Positions 1-8,430 of a stretch of DNA of 64,000 bases are shown in pieces. The stretch spans positions 62,001 to 126,000 of the forward strand of contig CAZYAB010000002.1 in NCBI GenBank assembly GCA_964645705.1, given 5' to 3'. Position numbers and translations under genes: made by a program. The notes beneath the pieces are model-generated. The model was not told the origin of the DNA and searched no databases. It saw only the letters and a list, made by a program, of their open reading frames with translations. The DNA is from CAXGTL01 sp964645705 (GTDB taxonomy: Archaea; Nanobdellota; Nanobdellia; Woesearchaeales; CAXGTL01). Within the stretch, counting starts at the first letter, position 1, and each line of letters begins with the position of its first letter.

Positions 1-38
1 TGAGGAGGATTTATTAGTCCAATTTTCATTTTATGGTT

Positions 39-1007
39 TCAGAATTTCCTTTTTAATTGAATCCTAAACTCTTCTGATGACTTTTTCCATTCTTCATCAC
101 ACTTTACTGCGCAATTAAACTGCACATTCCCAACAGGGGTGTTGAAATTTAAACCAGCTTCTGGAACAAGTTGCACAACACCATTTATTGTTCTGTATGC
201 AAAACCTATCCAGTTCCCCTTGTTATTAGGATTACAGCCTACTTCATAATGGAATATTTCTGTTCCATTTGGTAGAACATACTTGTATATGTGCAAAGCT
301 TTTGAACCTCTTGTATGAATATCTGCACCAGTGTATCTATCTGTATCTTGAGCTCCTATTGTTTGTTCTCCATTGGTTTTTGCGTAAAATGGACCTAAAA
401 ATCTGTAACCACCAAATCCTGTTACTCTGTCTCCTAAAATAAATTGGTAAAATTGAATTCCTTTTGGATCATCAACTATTTGTGTTCTCCATTTTCCTGG
501 TTCTCCAAAATAAAATGTTTTAACATCTTTATGATCTATAGATCCTGAAATTCCTAGATCACCAAATTTGCCTGCTAAATAAGCAATCATAGTTTTTTCT
601 CCTAAGTCTTGTGTTTGTCCTAAACCAAATATTAAATCATTTAAGTCATAATGCAAAGTAAATGAACTCATTTTACCAAGATCACTTTCTCCATATGCTA
701 TTTCTAATATTAGATTGTCGCTTAATTTAGTATTAAGACATAATCTTGTTGCATTAACTTTTTCATCAGTTCTTATCTTAAGTTTCATATCCTCTAAACC
801 AATATTAACACCGTATCTTTTTACAGAATCTTTGGTATCATATTCTGCACTCACCTGGTGCTTTCCTATATTTATTTTTGTAATTGTATCTGCATAACCA
901 TTCTTTATTCTTGACTCAGTAAACATATCATCAGCTATTGCTGGCTGTGCAAAATAACAAAACGCTGTTGTTAACAATGCAATCATTGTTGGTATTATTT
1001 TTCTCAT
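39..1007 (-). CDS. Secreted beta-strand-rich protein of unknown function
   Basis: I do not recognise the family of this 322-residue protein. The N-terminus is a clear Sec signal peptide (MRKIIPT, a hydrophobic stretch, then FAQPAIA before DD), so the protein is probably exported. The rest alternates polar and hydrophobic residues in a way that suggests many beta strands, and the last residue is Phe, which recalls beta-barrel or beta-sandwich surface proteins, but I cannot assign a fold. The signal peptide resembles that of the CHAT-like protein at 54019 (both contain YFAQPA.A), which hints at a shared secreted repertoire. The start is supported by a GGAGG Shine-Dalgarno sequence a few bases upstream (minus strand, 1017-1021). 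The 38 bases before the stop codon, at the window edge, show nothing recognisable. Confidence 0.75.
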   Translation of the reverse strand: MRKIIPTMIALLTTAFCYFAQPAIADDMFTESRIKNGYADTITKINIGKHQVSAEYDTKDSVKRYGVNIGLEDMKLKIRTDEKVNATRLCLNTKLSDNLILEIAYGESDLGKMSSFTLHYDLNDLIFGLGQTQDLGEKTMIAYLAGKFGDLGISGSIDHKDVKTFYFGEPGKWRTQIVDDPKGIQFYQFILGDRVTGFGGYRFLGPFYAKTNGEQTIGAQDTDRYTGADIHTRGSKALHIYKYVLPNGTEIFHYEVGCNPNNKGNWIGFAYRTINGVVQLVPEAGLNFNTPVGNVQFNCAVKCDEEWKKSSEEFRIQLKRKF

Positions 1008-1129
1008 TTCAAAAACCTCCTACATTACTCACAAGCAAATGGTAACTCAATCCTTTATTTATACCTATGTTGTCTAAAATTAGAGACAAAACAACAATAT
1101 TTAAATACTAGAACATACTTACTTGTAAT

Positions 1130-1846
1130 ATGGACATAGAAGTGTTAAGAAAAATAGGATTATCAGAATCTGATACTAGAGTATACTTAGCTTTATTAAA
1201 ATTAGGAAGAGCAAATGTCACACAATTAGCAGAAAGATCTGGTGTTCATAGAACCAATATATATAGTATACTTGATAAACTAAAAGAAATGGGTTTAGTT
1301 AGTTCTTTTAATGAAGATAATAAAATGAAATTTAAAGTTTCTGATCCTGAGAATCTTCTTAATTATTTAAGAGAAAATGAAGAAGCTATAAAAAAACTTT
1401 TACCAGATCTAAAAAAGATCAGAGAATCAGTTAAAGAAAAAGTAAGTGTAGATGTTTTTAGAGGTATTAAAGGAATGAAATCTGCTTTTAATGATATTAT
1501 TAGAGAAAAAAAGAATATTATTGGTTGGGGCTTAACTGGACAATTAAGAAAATATATGCCTGTTTATGCTAAACAATATCTTAGAGATATAAGAAGATTT
1601 AAGATAAAAAATAGATATATTTATGTTGAAGGTACTGAATTTAGAGATAAGTTATTTGATGTAAAATTGCTTCCTAAAGAATTCTTAACTCCTGTTGCAA
1701 CTCAAGTTTATGCAGACAAGATTCATATAACTATCTGGGAACCAGATTTTGTATCTATAACAATAAAAAGCAAAGAGATAGCAAACAATTACAGAAAACA
1801 TTTTGAATTATTATGGAAGATAGCTAAAAAACCTAATAAAACTTAA
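1130..1846 (+). CDS. TrmB family transcriptional regulator
   Basis: This 238-residue protein has the TrmB layout. An N-terminal winged helix (about residues 1-75, with LSESDTRVYLALLKLG and a recognition region around SGVHRTNIYSILDKL) is followed by a C-terminal effector domain rich in beta strands (about 100-230). TrmB proteins are archaeal regulators that often respond to sugars; the ligand here cannot be told from sequence. A TATA-like ATTTAAATA at about 1099-1107 lies close enough to the ATG for a leaderless or very short-leader transcript. It is divergent from the secreted protein at 39-1007 and could regulate it. Its 3' end overlaps the convergent helicase fragment by 14 bases. Confidence 0.85.
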   Translation: MDIEVLRKIGLSESDTRVYLALLKLGRANVTQLAERSGVHRTNIYSILDKLKEMGLVSSFNEDNKMKFKVSDPENLLNYLRENEEAIKKLLPDLKKIRESVKEKVSVDVFRGIKGMKSAFNDIIREKKNIIGWGLTGQLRKYMPVYAKQYLRDIRRFKIKNRYIYVEGTEFRDKLFDVKLLPKEFLTPVATQVYADKIHITIWEPDFVSITIKSKEIANNYRKHFELLWKIAKKPNKT

Positions 1847-2495
1847 CCTTACCTTCAAACATTACACCTTTCTTCAACTCAACAGGCCTCCAGTCATCTA
1901 TAACTAACTTAGCATCTAACCATTTTGCTAATTCTTTTGGATTGCCGATTGTAGCACTCAACCCAATTATCTGAACCTTTGATAACAATCTTCTAAGAAT
2001 AGTTATAAGAATCTCTAAAGTAGGCCCTCTACTAATATCATTCAACAAATGAATCTCATCAATAACAACAACACCCACATGTTTAAGCCAAGTTGCATGA
2101 TGACGAATAAGTGAATCAAGTTTCTCAGAAGTACATATAATAAGATCATAATTAGAAAGATAATCATCCCTTTTATCTAAATCACCGATTGCAATACCAA
2201 CATTGCACAGGTGAGAATATTTTTTCTTAAAATCTTTATATTTTTCTAAAGCAAGAGCTTTAAGAGGAACAATATAAACTACTTTCCCCCTACTTTCTAA
2301 TATTGATTTAATTCCACATAACTCTGCAATCAAAGTTTTGCCAGACGCAGTAGGTGTACACACAAGCAAATTCTCACCACCAAGCAAACCATTTTTAATT
2401 GCTTTTTTTTGACAAGGTCGCAATTCATCTATTCTCTTATCTAGAACTTTGTATAATTCAGCAGGAATATCTGATTTAATAGATTTAAGTTTCAT
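1833..2495 (-). CDS. Hel308/Ski2-like helicase fragment (N-terminal RecA domain only)
   Basis: The 220 residues match the first RecA-like domain of Hel308-type superfamily 2 helicases: a Q-motif-like LRPCQKKAI, Walker A TPTASGKT, motif Ia VPLKALALEKY, the DEIH box (VVVIDEIHLL) and motif III GLSATIGNP. The protein then stops after the post-motif-III strand (WRPVELKKGV). The second RecA domain, winged helix and ratchet domain of a full-length enzyme (roughly 700 residues) are missing. The downstream sequence is the convergent TrmB gene, so the remainder is not present in another frame. It is either a truncated remnant or a stand-alone domain whose partner is encoded elsewhere. It should not unwind DNA alone. 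Confidence 0.8.
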   Translation of the reverse strand: MKLKSIKSDIPAELYKVLDKRIDELRPCQKKAIKNGLLGGENLLVCTPTASGKTLIAELCGIKSILESRGKVVYIVPLKALALEKYKDFKKKYSHLCNVGIAIGDLDKRDDYLSNYDLIICTSEKLDSLIRHHATWLKHVGVVVIDEIHLLNDISRGPTLEILITILRRLLSKVQIIGLSATIGNPKELAKWLDAKLVIDDWRPVELKKGVMFEGKVKFY

Positions 2496-2531
2496 TAATG
2501 GTGGGAAAGAAATACAATATAAAAACTTTAC

Positions 2532-5210
2532 TCATTCATGATGATTCTTTTTTAACCTAAGCACAAACTTACTCAATTCCATCATCACAAACCCGCTACT
2601 AGAAACAAGCAAGATCCAACCAATATCAACCCAAGCTAAACCAGTTGTGCCAAAAACAATCTGAGCAGGCTTCCAATAAATAACAATCACCTGCACTAAC
2701 AAAGAAATACAAACAGCACCAATTAACCAAAGATTAGAAAATGGATTCAATTTCTTCAAACTAGGTAGAAGTGACCTACTACTCATAACAGCAAACATTT
2801 GAAACATTACCAAAGTTGAAAAAGCAATTGTTTGTGCCTTAGTCAAATCAATTTCATGATATCTATTGAAAATAAACAATGTACCTAAACCCATGATCAC
2901 ACCAAACACCATTATAGAAATCAGAATCTTTGTTGTTATTGGTTTTTCTTTAGGATCTCTTGGTTCGCGCTTCATTATACCTTCTTCAGGTGATTCCAAA
3001 CCAAGACCTAAAGCAGGCAAATCATCTGTCAAAAGACTCATAAGTAAAATCTGCAATGGTAACAAAGGCAATGGTAATTTTAATAAAACAGACATTAACA
3101 CAGCAGTAACTTCACCAGCATTACAAGACAATAAATATTTAGCAGACTTAATCATTTTATCATAAATGTCTCTGCCAATTCCAATTGCTCTTACAATTGA
3201 AGCAAAATTATCATCAACAAGAGTAGCTTCTGAAACTTCTTTTGAAACATCTGTTCCTGTTATACCCATTGCAATTCCAATGTCAGCTTTTTTAAGAGCA
3301 GGCGCATCATTCACACCATCACCAGTCATTGCAACTATGTGTCCTTTTTTTTGCAAAGCATCAACTATTCTAGACTTTTGTATAGGCAATGCTCTGGCAA
3401 CTATTCTTATTTTTTCAATCTTTTCAAGTAATTCAGAATCAGTCATTTTTTCAAGTTCTTGTGCATCAAGCACAATATCTCCTTTTTTAAATAGACCAAT
3501 TTTCTCAGCAATTGCTTTTGCAGTTATTGGATGATCACCAGTGATAACCATTACTTTTATGCCAGCTGTATGACATTGTTTTATTGATTGTTTGACCTCT
3601 TCTCTTGGCGGATCAATCATTCCTACTAATCCTACAAACACCAAACCTTTTTCAACTGTATCTAATGTATATTTTTTTGATTTTACTTCTTTATATGCAA
3701 TGCCTAGAACTCTTAATGCATTCTTTGCATATTCATTATTAATCTTAAGAATTTTGTCTTTATCTTTTTTAGTTATTTTTCTTATTCTGCCTTTTTCATA
3801 TATCTTGTCACAAATCTTTAATAATAAATCAGGAGCGCCTTTTATATATGCCTCTGTTTTTTTATTGATTTTATTTTTATAAATAACTGTCATCCTTTTT
3901 CTATTAGAATCAAAAGGCAATTCTTCTACTAATGTAAAATGTTTATGCATGTATTCTTCTTCAAATTTGGCTTTTTTACCTAAAACTATTAAAGAACCTT
4001 CTGTAGGATCACCAATAACTTCATACTTTTTTTTATTTAAGTTAAGCTTTGCATTATTACATAGATAACCAATTCTTAATATTAGTTCTAATTGCTTAGA
4101 ATTAACTTGCTTTTTCTCTGTGGAGAATGTCCCTTTTGGTTCATAACCACTTCCACTAACTCTAATTAATTTATTATCAAAATAAATATCAGTAACAGTC
4201 ATCTCATTCTTTGTTATTGTTCCTGTTTTATCAGAACAAATCATTGTTGCTGCACCCAAGCTTTCAGCTGCAGGCAATTTTCTTATCAACATATTATGTT
4301 TAGCAAGCTTTTTAGTACCCATTGATAAGCCAACAGTAACAATCACAGGCAAAGAATTAGGAATAGTTGAAACAGTCATTGCTAATGCAACTAATAACAT
4401 GTCTGTAAATGACATTGCACCTTGAATCAATCCTGCAATAAATACAATAGCTATTAAGAACACAGTTATTATTCCTATTTGTTTTGCCATTTGTTGAAAT
4501 TTCATTTGTAATGGTGTTTTTGTTTCTTCTGTTGTTTCTAATGATTTAGCAATCTTACCAAACTGTGTCCTCATACCAGTACTAGTGACAATGCTCATGC
4601 CTTTACCATATGTTACAGTAGTACTCATGAATGCCATGTTTTCTTGGTCTGTAATAGAAGTACCTACTTTATACGGCTCTATTATTTTTTTAGAAGGCAC
4701 AGATTCCCCTGTTAAACATGCTTCATCTATTTGTAAACTATGTGATTCAAATATCCTTGAATCAGCAGGCACAATATCACCTTCTTCTAATACCAAGATG
4801 TCTCCTGGCACAACATTTTTTGCAGGTATCTTTATTTCTTTACCATTTCTTATCACTTTTGCAGTTGGTGCTGATATTTTTTGCAATGCTTCCATTGCTT
4901 TTTCAGCCCTATATTCTTGTATAAAGCCCAAGATCGCAGTTAACAACACAATACCAAACATGGCAAATGATTCAATTGTTTCTCCTAAGAATAATGATAA
5001 GAATCCTGCAAATATTAATAACATGATCAATGCATTCTTAAACTGATTAAGAAACACTTTTAATGGACCAATTTTTTTGCCTTTTTCTAATTCATTAGGT
5101 CCATATTTTCTTAATCTTATTCTAGCTTCTTTACTAGACAAACCTTTTTTACTAGACTTTAATAATTCAAATGTTTTTTTCACATTCTGTGCATAATAAT
5201 CATGTGTCAT
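2532..5210 (-). CDS. P-type cation-transporting ATPase (P2A-like)
   Basis: An 892-residue membrane ATPase of the Ca2+-ATPase-like P2 class. It has the N-terminal cation-ATPase domain (about 1-70), the actuator motif LTGES, the phosphorylation motif CSDKTGTIT, the KGAP nucleotide-binding motif, the hinge motif MTGDGVNDAPALK, and about ten membrane segments. In M5 the NAGEV sequence and in M6 the LLTDDLPA sequence fit P2A pumps. The M4 sequence reads TIPNSLPV where Ca2+ pumps usually have PEGLPA, so a key ion-binding Glu is replaced and the transported ion is uncertain. It lies 7 bases downstream of a CaCA exchanger on the same strand, so the two are probably co-transcribed for divalent or monovalent cation homeostasis. 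Confidence 0.92.
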   Translation of the reverse strand: MTHDYYAQNVKKTFELLKSSKKGLSSKEARIRLRKYGPNELEKGKKIGPLKVFLNQFKNALIMLLIFAGFLSLFLGETIESFAMFGIVLLTAILGFIQEYRAEKAMEALQKISAPTAKVIRNGKEIKIPAKNVVPGDILVLEEGDIVPADSRIFESHSLQIDEACLTGESVPSKKIIEPYKVGTSITDQENMAFMSTTVTYGKGMSIVTSTGMRTQFGKIAKSLETTEETKTPLQMKFQQMAKQIGIITVFLIAIVFIAGLIQGAMSFTDMLLVALAMTVSTIPNSLPVIVTVGLSMGTKKLAKHNMLIRKLPAAESLGAATMICSDKTGTITKNEMTVTDIYFDNKLIRVSGSGYEPKGTFSTEKKQVNSKQLELILRIGYLCNNAKLNLNKKKYEVIGDPTEGSLIVLGKKAKFEEEYMHKHFTLVEELPFDSNRKRMTVIYKNKINKKTEAYIKGAPDLLLKICDKIYEKGRIRKITKKDKDKILKINNEYAKNALRVLGIAYKEVKSKKYTLDTVEKGLVFVGLVGMIDPPREEVKQSIKQCHTAGIKVMVITGDHPITAKAIAEKIGLFKKGDIVLDAQELEKMTDSELLEKIEKIRIVARALPIQKSRIVDALQKKGHIVAMTGDGVNDAPALKKADIGIAMGITGTDVSKEVSEATLVDDNFASIVRAIGIGRDIYDKMIKSAKYLLSCNAGEVTAVLMSVLLKLPLPLLPLQILLMSLLTDDLPALGLGLESPEEGIMKREPRDPKEKPITTKILISIMVFGVIMGLGTLFIFNRYHEIDLTKAQTIAFSTLVMFQMFAVMSSRSLLPSLKKLNPFSNLWLIGAVCISLLVQVIVIYWKPAQIVFGTTGLAWVDIGWILLVSSSGFVMMELSKFVLRLKKNHHE

Positions 5211-5217
5211 TTTTTTC

Positions 5218-6366
5218 TTAAACCATATTTTTTAATATTGCTAATATTATTTGTACAGCAAAAAATATAACTGATATACTTATTAATATTGTGCCGTGTT
5301 TTTTTGTTAATACAAATGATTTTACATATTTTGAAACCAAGAATAATGATAAAATGAATATAATCGCGCCAATTATAAAGCTCAGATAATTAAAACTTCC
5401 AGCAACATCAAACCCTTTTGTAAATATTAATATTGGTTTATCAATAATATTTATTGGATTGATCAAAGCAGCAACTCCTAAAACAAGACAAGAATTTACA
5501 ATAACACTGCCAAACAAATCACCCAAACCAATACTGGTCACGCCTTTTAATGCTGATTCAACTTCTACTGTTAATTCTGGTATAGTTGTTGCAATTGCCA
5601 AAATAATAGATCCAATAACAATAGAAGGAATATTCAAGATATTGCTTAATACATTCAGCGATTGTATTAGAATTGAAGTGCTTAATAAAATTGCAGCAAT
5701 TGTACCACCAAATACTATGATATCTTTCCAAATATATTTTAATTTAACATCTTTTTTTAATTTACCTAGTTTCCCTTGTTGTCTTATTAGTATTGCTAAG
5801 TATAAAACAAAACCTAAGATAAGAATTATTCCATCTATATTTGAAAAATTTCCATCAATTCCTAATATTATAGGTAATAAAACAATTGCAATCTCTTTAA
5901 AGAAGATTCTTCCAACTATTCCTTTTTTTAGCTTAATCTTGCCTGCAACAAGAACCATGACACCAAGAACCAATGTTAAATCAGTAATATTTGCTCCTAT
6001 CACATCACCCAATACATAACCACCTTTGCCAATTGACGATGCAAAATAAGCAGTACTAAGCTCAGGTATGCTGGTTGCAATAGCAACAACAACAAATCCA
6101 ATCACATAATTAGAAATTCCTGTTTGTTTTGCATAATGAGAAATTGCACCTATTGCAAAACTAGCTGACTTCATTATAATATAAATACTGATGAGTATTA
6201 CTGGTATAAATACTAATAATGGATTGATCTTAAAGAATTCTTTTTTATCAAAATAACTAAATAAAAGAAGCAATGCTACAAAAAACCCAACAACATACCA
6301 TGAATATTCATGTTTTGCATAAGGTTGGATTGTTTTTCCTTTAACTAACCTCTTTTTTTTCTTCAC
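5218..6366 (-). CDS. Sodium/calcium exchanger family (CaCA, YrbG-like) membrane protein
   Basis: A 382-residue protein of about ten membrane segments with the two inverted alpha-repeats of the CaCA family: TSIPELSTAYFASS...GDVIGANITDLTLVLG in the N-terminal half and TTIPELTVEVESAL...GDLFGSVIVNSCLVLG in the C-terminal half. The Glu in each PEL motif is the expected ion ligand. Family members exchange Ca2+ (or other cations) against Na+ or H+. It is immediately upstream of the P-type ATPase gene on the same strand, which supports a joint role in cation export. The N-terminus is short and basic (MKKKKRLVKGK). Confidence 0.9.
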   Translation of the reverse strand: MKKKKRLVKGKTIQPYAKHEYSWYVVGFFVALLLLFSYFDKKEFFKINPLLVFIPVILISIYIIMKSASFAIGAISHYAKQTGISNYVIGFVVVAIATSIPELSTAYFASSIGKGGYVLGDVIGANITDLTLVLGVMVLVAGKIKLKKGIVGRIFFKEIAIVLLPIILGIDGNFSNIDGIILILGFVLYLAILIRQQGKLGKLKKDVKLKYIWKDIIVFGGTIAAILLSTSILIQSLNVLSNILNIPSIVIGSIILAIATTIPELTVEVESALKGVTSIGLGDLFGSVIVNSCLVLGVAALINPINIIDKPILIFTKGFDVAGSFNYLSFIIGAIIFILSLFLVSKYVKSFVLTKKHGTILISISVIFFAVQIILAILKNMV

Positions 6367-6395
6367 ATTTTACCCCTTTTTTTTAAATTTAAAAA

Positions 6396-7688
6396 TCAAC
6401 AACTAACTCTTTCACCAATCTTCGGAGCATAAACTTTCTTAATACCAATTGATTTTGCCCATTTTGCCAAATTATCTTCAGCCCACGGGTCACCATGATT
6501 TAAGATTAATATTTCAGGTTTAACTCTTTTAATATTTTTCTTAAGACCCATTAAACCTGCGTGAGCAGAAAAATCAAACTGTTTTATTAGACATTTAACA
6601 TGAATCTTGTTCCCATCTAAAAACATTGTGCCATTTTCTAATAATGACCTTCCACCAGTACCTTCTGCTTGATAACCTGTTAAAAGAATTGCATTCATTG
6701 GATCATGCCATAGATATTTTAGATATTCAATAACAGGTCCGCCTGAAACCATGCCAGATGTTGTTACAAATATTCCTTGTGACTTTATTGCATCTTTTCT
6801 TCTATTAAAACCTTTGATAAATGTGATCTTTTTATCAAATCCTTTTAATTTACCTATGTTTTGTGCAAACCTTCCTTCTCTTAATAATTTAGAATATACT
6901 TTTTTTGCCATTCCATCCAAATAAATAGGAACTCTTGTTTTTAATTCAGATAATATTAATAATATTTCTTGTGCTCTTCCAACTGCAAATGCAGGTATTA
7001 TAACAGAACCACCTTTGTCTAAGACTTTTTTTATTGTTAATAGAAAATTATTTTTTTGTTTTTCACGATCAGGATGATTTCTGTCACCATATGTTGATTC
7101 AGATATTAATATATCAATTTTTTCACTATAATCAAGGTCAGCTTTTGGCATTAACATTGTTTCATTGGTATTATAATCACCAGTATAGAGCAATGTCTTG
7201 CCATCTACCCTTAAAAGAATGCACGCACTTCCTGGTATGTGTCCTGCATCAAAGAATTTGAATTTACAATCATTATGAACATATTCTCTTTTATAATTAA
7301 CATTTATCATCTGAAATAAAACATTAGTAATATTTTCCTTACTATATGCAGGATGTTTATCATTCAATATCTCTATCTTCAACGAATCCTTCAAAAGTAG
7401 CTTACACAAGTACTTTGTCATAGAAGTGCAATAAATGTTAGCATTCATTCCTTTAAAATTAAACAAAGGCAATGCACCAGAATGATCAAGATGAGCATGA
7501 CTTAATAAAACAAGATCAATATCTTCAACATTATTTATGACTTGTGGATATTCAGAATCTCTTTCAATTCCTTCTCCTTCTAAACCTAGCTTGATTCCAC
7601 AATCAAAAAGAATTCTGTTGTTTTTAGATTTAACTTCAACACACGATCTTCCAACTTCTTTTGCAGCTCCGTGTAATATAATTTTCAT
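6396..7688 (-). CDS. Beta-CASP metallo-beta-lactamase nuclease, aCPSF2-like
   Basis: A 430-residue archaeal beta-CASP RNase without a KH domain. The metallo-beta-lactamase core shows LLSHAHLDHSGALP (motif 2) and DAGHIPGSACILL and LYTGDYN further on. The beta-CASP part has SESTYGDRNH, VIIPAFAVGRAQEI, TTSGMVSGGP and the late SAHAGLMGL and LNHGD motifs. Archaeal proteins of this type act as endo- or exoribonucleases in RNA processing and decay. It differs from the second beta-CASP protein in this window (61081-62973), which carries N-terminal KH domains. It is on the same strand as the exchanger gene, 29 bases upstream of it. Confidence 0.88.
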   Translation of the reverse strand: MKIILHGAAKEVGRSCVEVKSKNNRILFDCGIKLGLEGEGIERDSEYPQVINNVEDIDLVLLSHAHLDHSGALPLFNFKGMNANIYCTSMTKYLCKLLLKDSLKIEILNDKHPAYSKENITNVLFQMINVNYKREYVHNDCKFKFFDAGHIPGSACILLRVDGKTLLYTGDYNTNETMLMPKADLDYSEKIDILISESTYGDRNHPDREKQKNNFLLTIKKVLDKGGSVIIPAFAVGRAQEILLILSELKTRVPIYLDGMAKKVYSKLLREGRFAQNIGKLKGFDKKITFIKGFNRRKDAIKSQGIFVTTSGMVSGGPVIEYLKYLWHDPMNAILLTGYQAEGTGGRSLLENGTMFLDGNKIHVKCLIKQFDFSAHAGLMGLKKNIKRVKPEILILNHGDPWAEDNLAKWAKSIGIKKVYAPKIGERVSC

Positions 7689-7814
7689 TTTGAATTTTCC
7701 TCTTAATATGTTTTTTTATTATTAAATTATTTTTATTTTCCCATTTCAACAATTTCTTTGTATTATGTATAGCGAATCTTAATGACCAATTATTCATCTT
7801 TTACCTCATCATCT

Positions 7815-7930
7815 CAATTAAAAATAAAAAACCAGTGAGTCCAGAGCATTTTGCAGCTCTGTCACCCCTCACTGGAAAAGTTTTCCGCCAAACTTTTTAT
7901 CCTAGGACTGTGACCTCTTTTTTGTGATCT
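7815..7930 (-). ncRNA. Candidate structured small RNA or 3' element ending in poly-T
   Basis: Read on the minus strand, this gap holds a nested stem: an 8-bp outer stem (CCAGTGAG pairs with CTCACTGG) enclosing an inner AGAGC/GCTCT hairpin and a GGTGACAG-containing internal loop, followed directly by TTTTTTATTTTT. Another stem (AAAGTTT/AAACTTT) lies just before it. It sits between an AbrB-like gene and the aCPSF2-like gene on the same strand. It could be an independent small RNA, a 3'-UTR terminator structure, or a leader of the nuclease gene. No known RNA family is recognised. Confidence 0.35.
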
Positions 7931-7933
7931 AGG

Positions 7934-8155
7934 TTACCTCTTTTTTCCTTTTCTTCTCCTCTTCTTTTTTGTAACCTCTTTTTTTTCGATAGAGAGTAAT
8001 TCGAACTCAACATACCACCTATTAGTATCAGGATCAAACTTGAATATTACATTATGTTTCTTGGTTTTGTCAATAGCAAACAACAAAGGCATTGGTATTG
8101 TAGTTTCATAAGAACTTCCTCTTTTGTACAATTTCCTTTTGATTTCTGTTGTCAT
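7934..8155 (-). CDS. Small AbrB/SpoVT-like basic protein
   Basis: A 73-residue protein with an N-terminal swapped-hairpin AbrB-like pattern (KRKLYKRGSSYETTIPMPLL, then VIFKFDPDTNRWYVEF) and a very basic tail (KKEVTKKKRRRKGKKR) that could contact nucleic acid. AbrB-fold proteins of this size are usually DNA-binding regulators or antitoxins; no toxin partner is adjacent. It precedes the aCPSF2-like gene on the same strand with a structured 245-base gap between them. Its own upstream region (8156-8262) contains a second possible stem-loop leader. Confidence 0.6.
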   Translation of the reverse strand: MTTEIKRKLYKRGSSYETTIPMPLLFAIDKTKKHNVIFKFDPDTNRWYVEFELLSIEKKEVTKKKRRRKGKKR

Positions 8156-8167
8156 CTTTACTTATAA

Positions 8168-8264
8168 AAAAAATAAAAAAGAGCAATTTTTGTCTGTCAC
8201 CAGAAATCTTGAATTAAGGGCTTATTAGGGGGTTGAAATCTTTGCAACAGGCAATATTGCTCCT
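8168..8264 (-). other. Possible structured leader with poly-T run
   Basis: On the minus strand this segment lies downstream of a TATA-like ATATTTATAGG and upstream of the AbrB-like gene. GAGCAAT (8181-8187) and ATTGCTC (8256-8262) can pair to close a domain of about 82 nt, followed by TTTTTTATTTTTTTT. It contains GGTGACAGA, as does the structured element at 7815-7930. The geometry suggests a separate small RNA or an attenuator-like leader, but pairing is short and I assign no family. The rest of the gap to 8430 holds the promoter of the next gene and nothing else I recognise. Confidence 0.3.
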
Positions 8265-8399
8265 ATAAATATACTTATATATATGATTATTTAATTACTA
8301 ACTAATATATAAATGTTTCGATTAGTATTTAATCTTATAAAAAAGCTTATAAAAATACTTATGTCCATTTATGATTGTCGCGTAGTAAAATACAGAAAT

Positions 8400-8409
8400 C
8401 TTTATATAA
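8400..8409 (+). promoter_or_regulatory. TATA box for the HEAT-like repeat gene
   Basis: TTTATATAAA lies about 25 bases before the ATG at 8431, the usual archaeal TATA-to-transcription-start distance. There is no convincing Shine-Dalgarno sequence, so the mRNA is probably leaderless. Confidence 0.5.
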
Positions 8410-8430
8410 AAACATATTATCCCTATATGT

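Noticed and set aside
39..1007. Outer-membrane beta-barrel protein (terminal Phe, alternating pattern).
   Set aside because: The flanking genes are archaeal and no outer-membrane machinery is seen; I keep only secreted and beta-rich.
2866..5046. Long plus-strand open frames opposite the P-type ATPase gene.
   Set aside because: They are antisense shadows of a well-supported gene, without ribosome-binding sites or recognisable domains.
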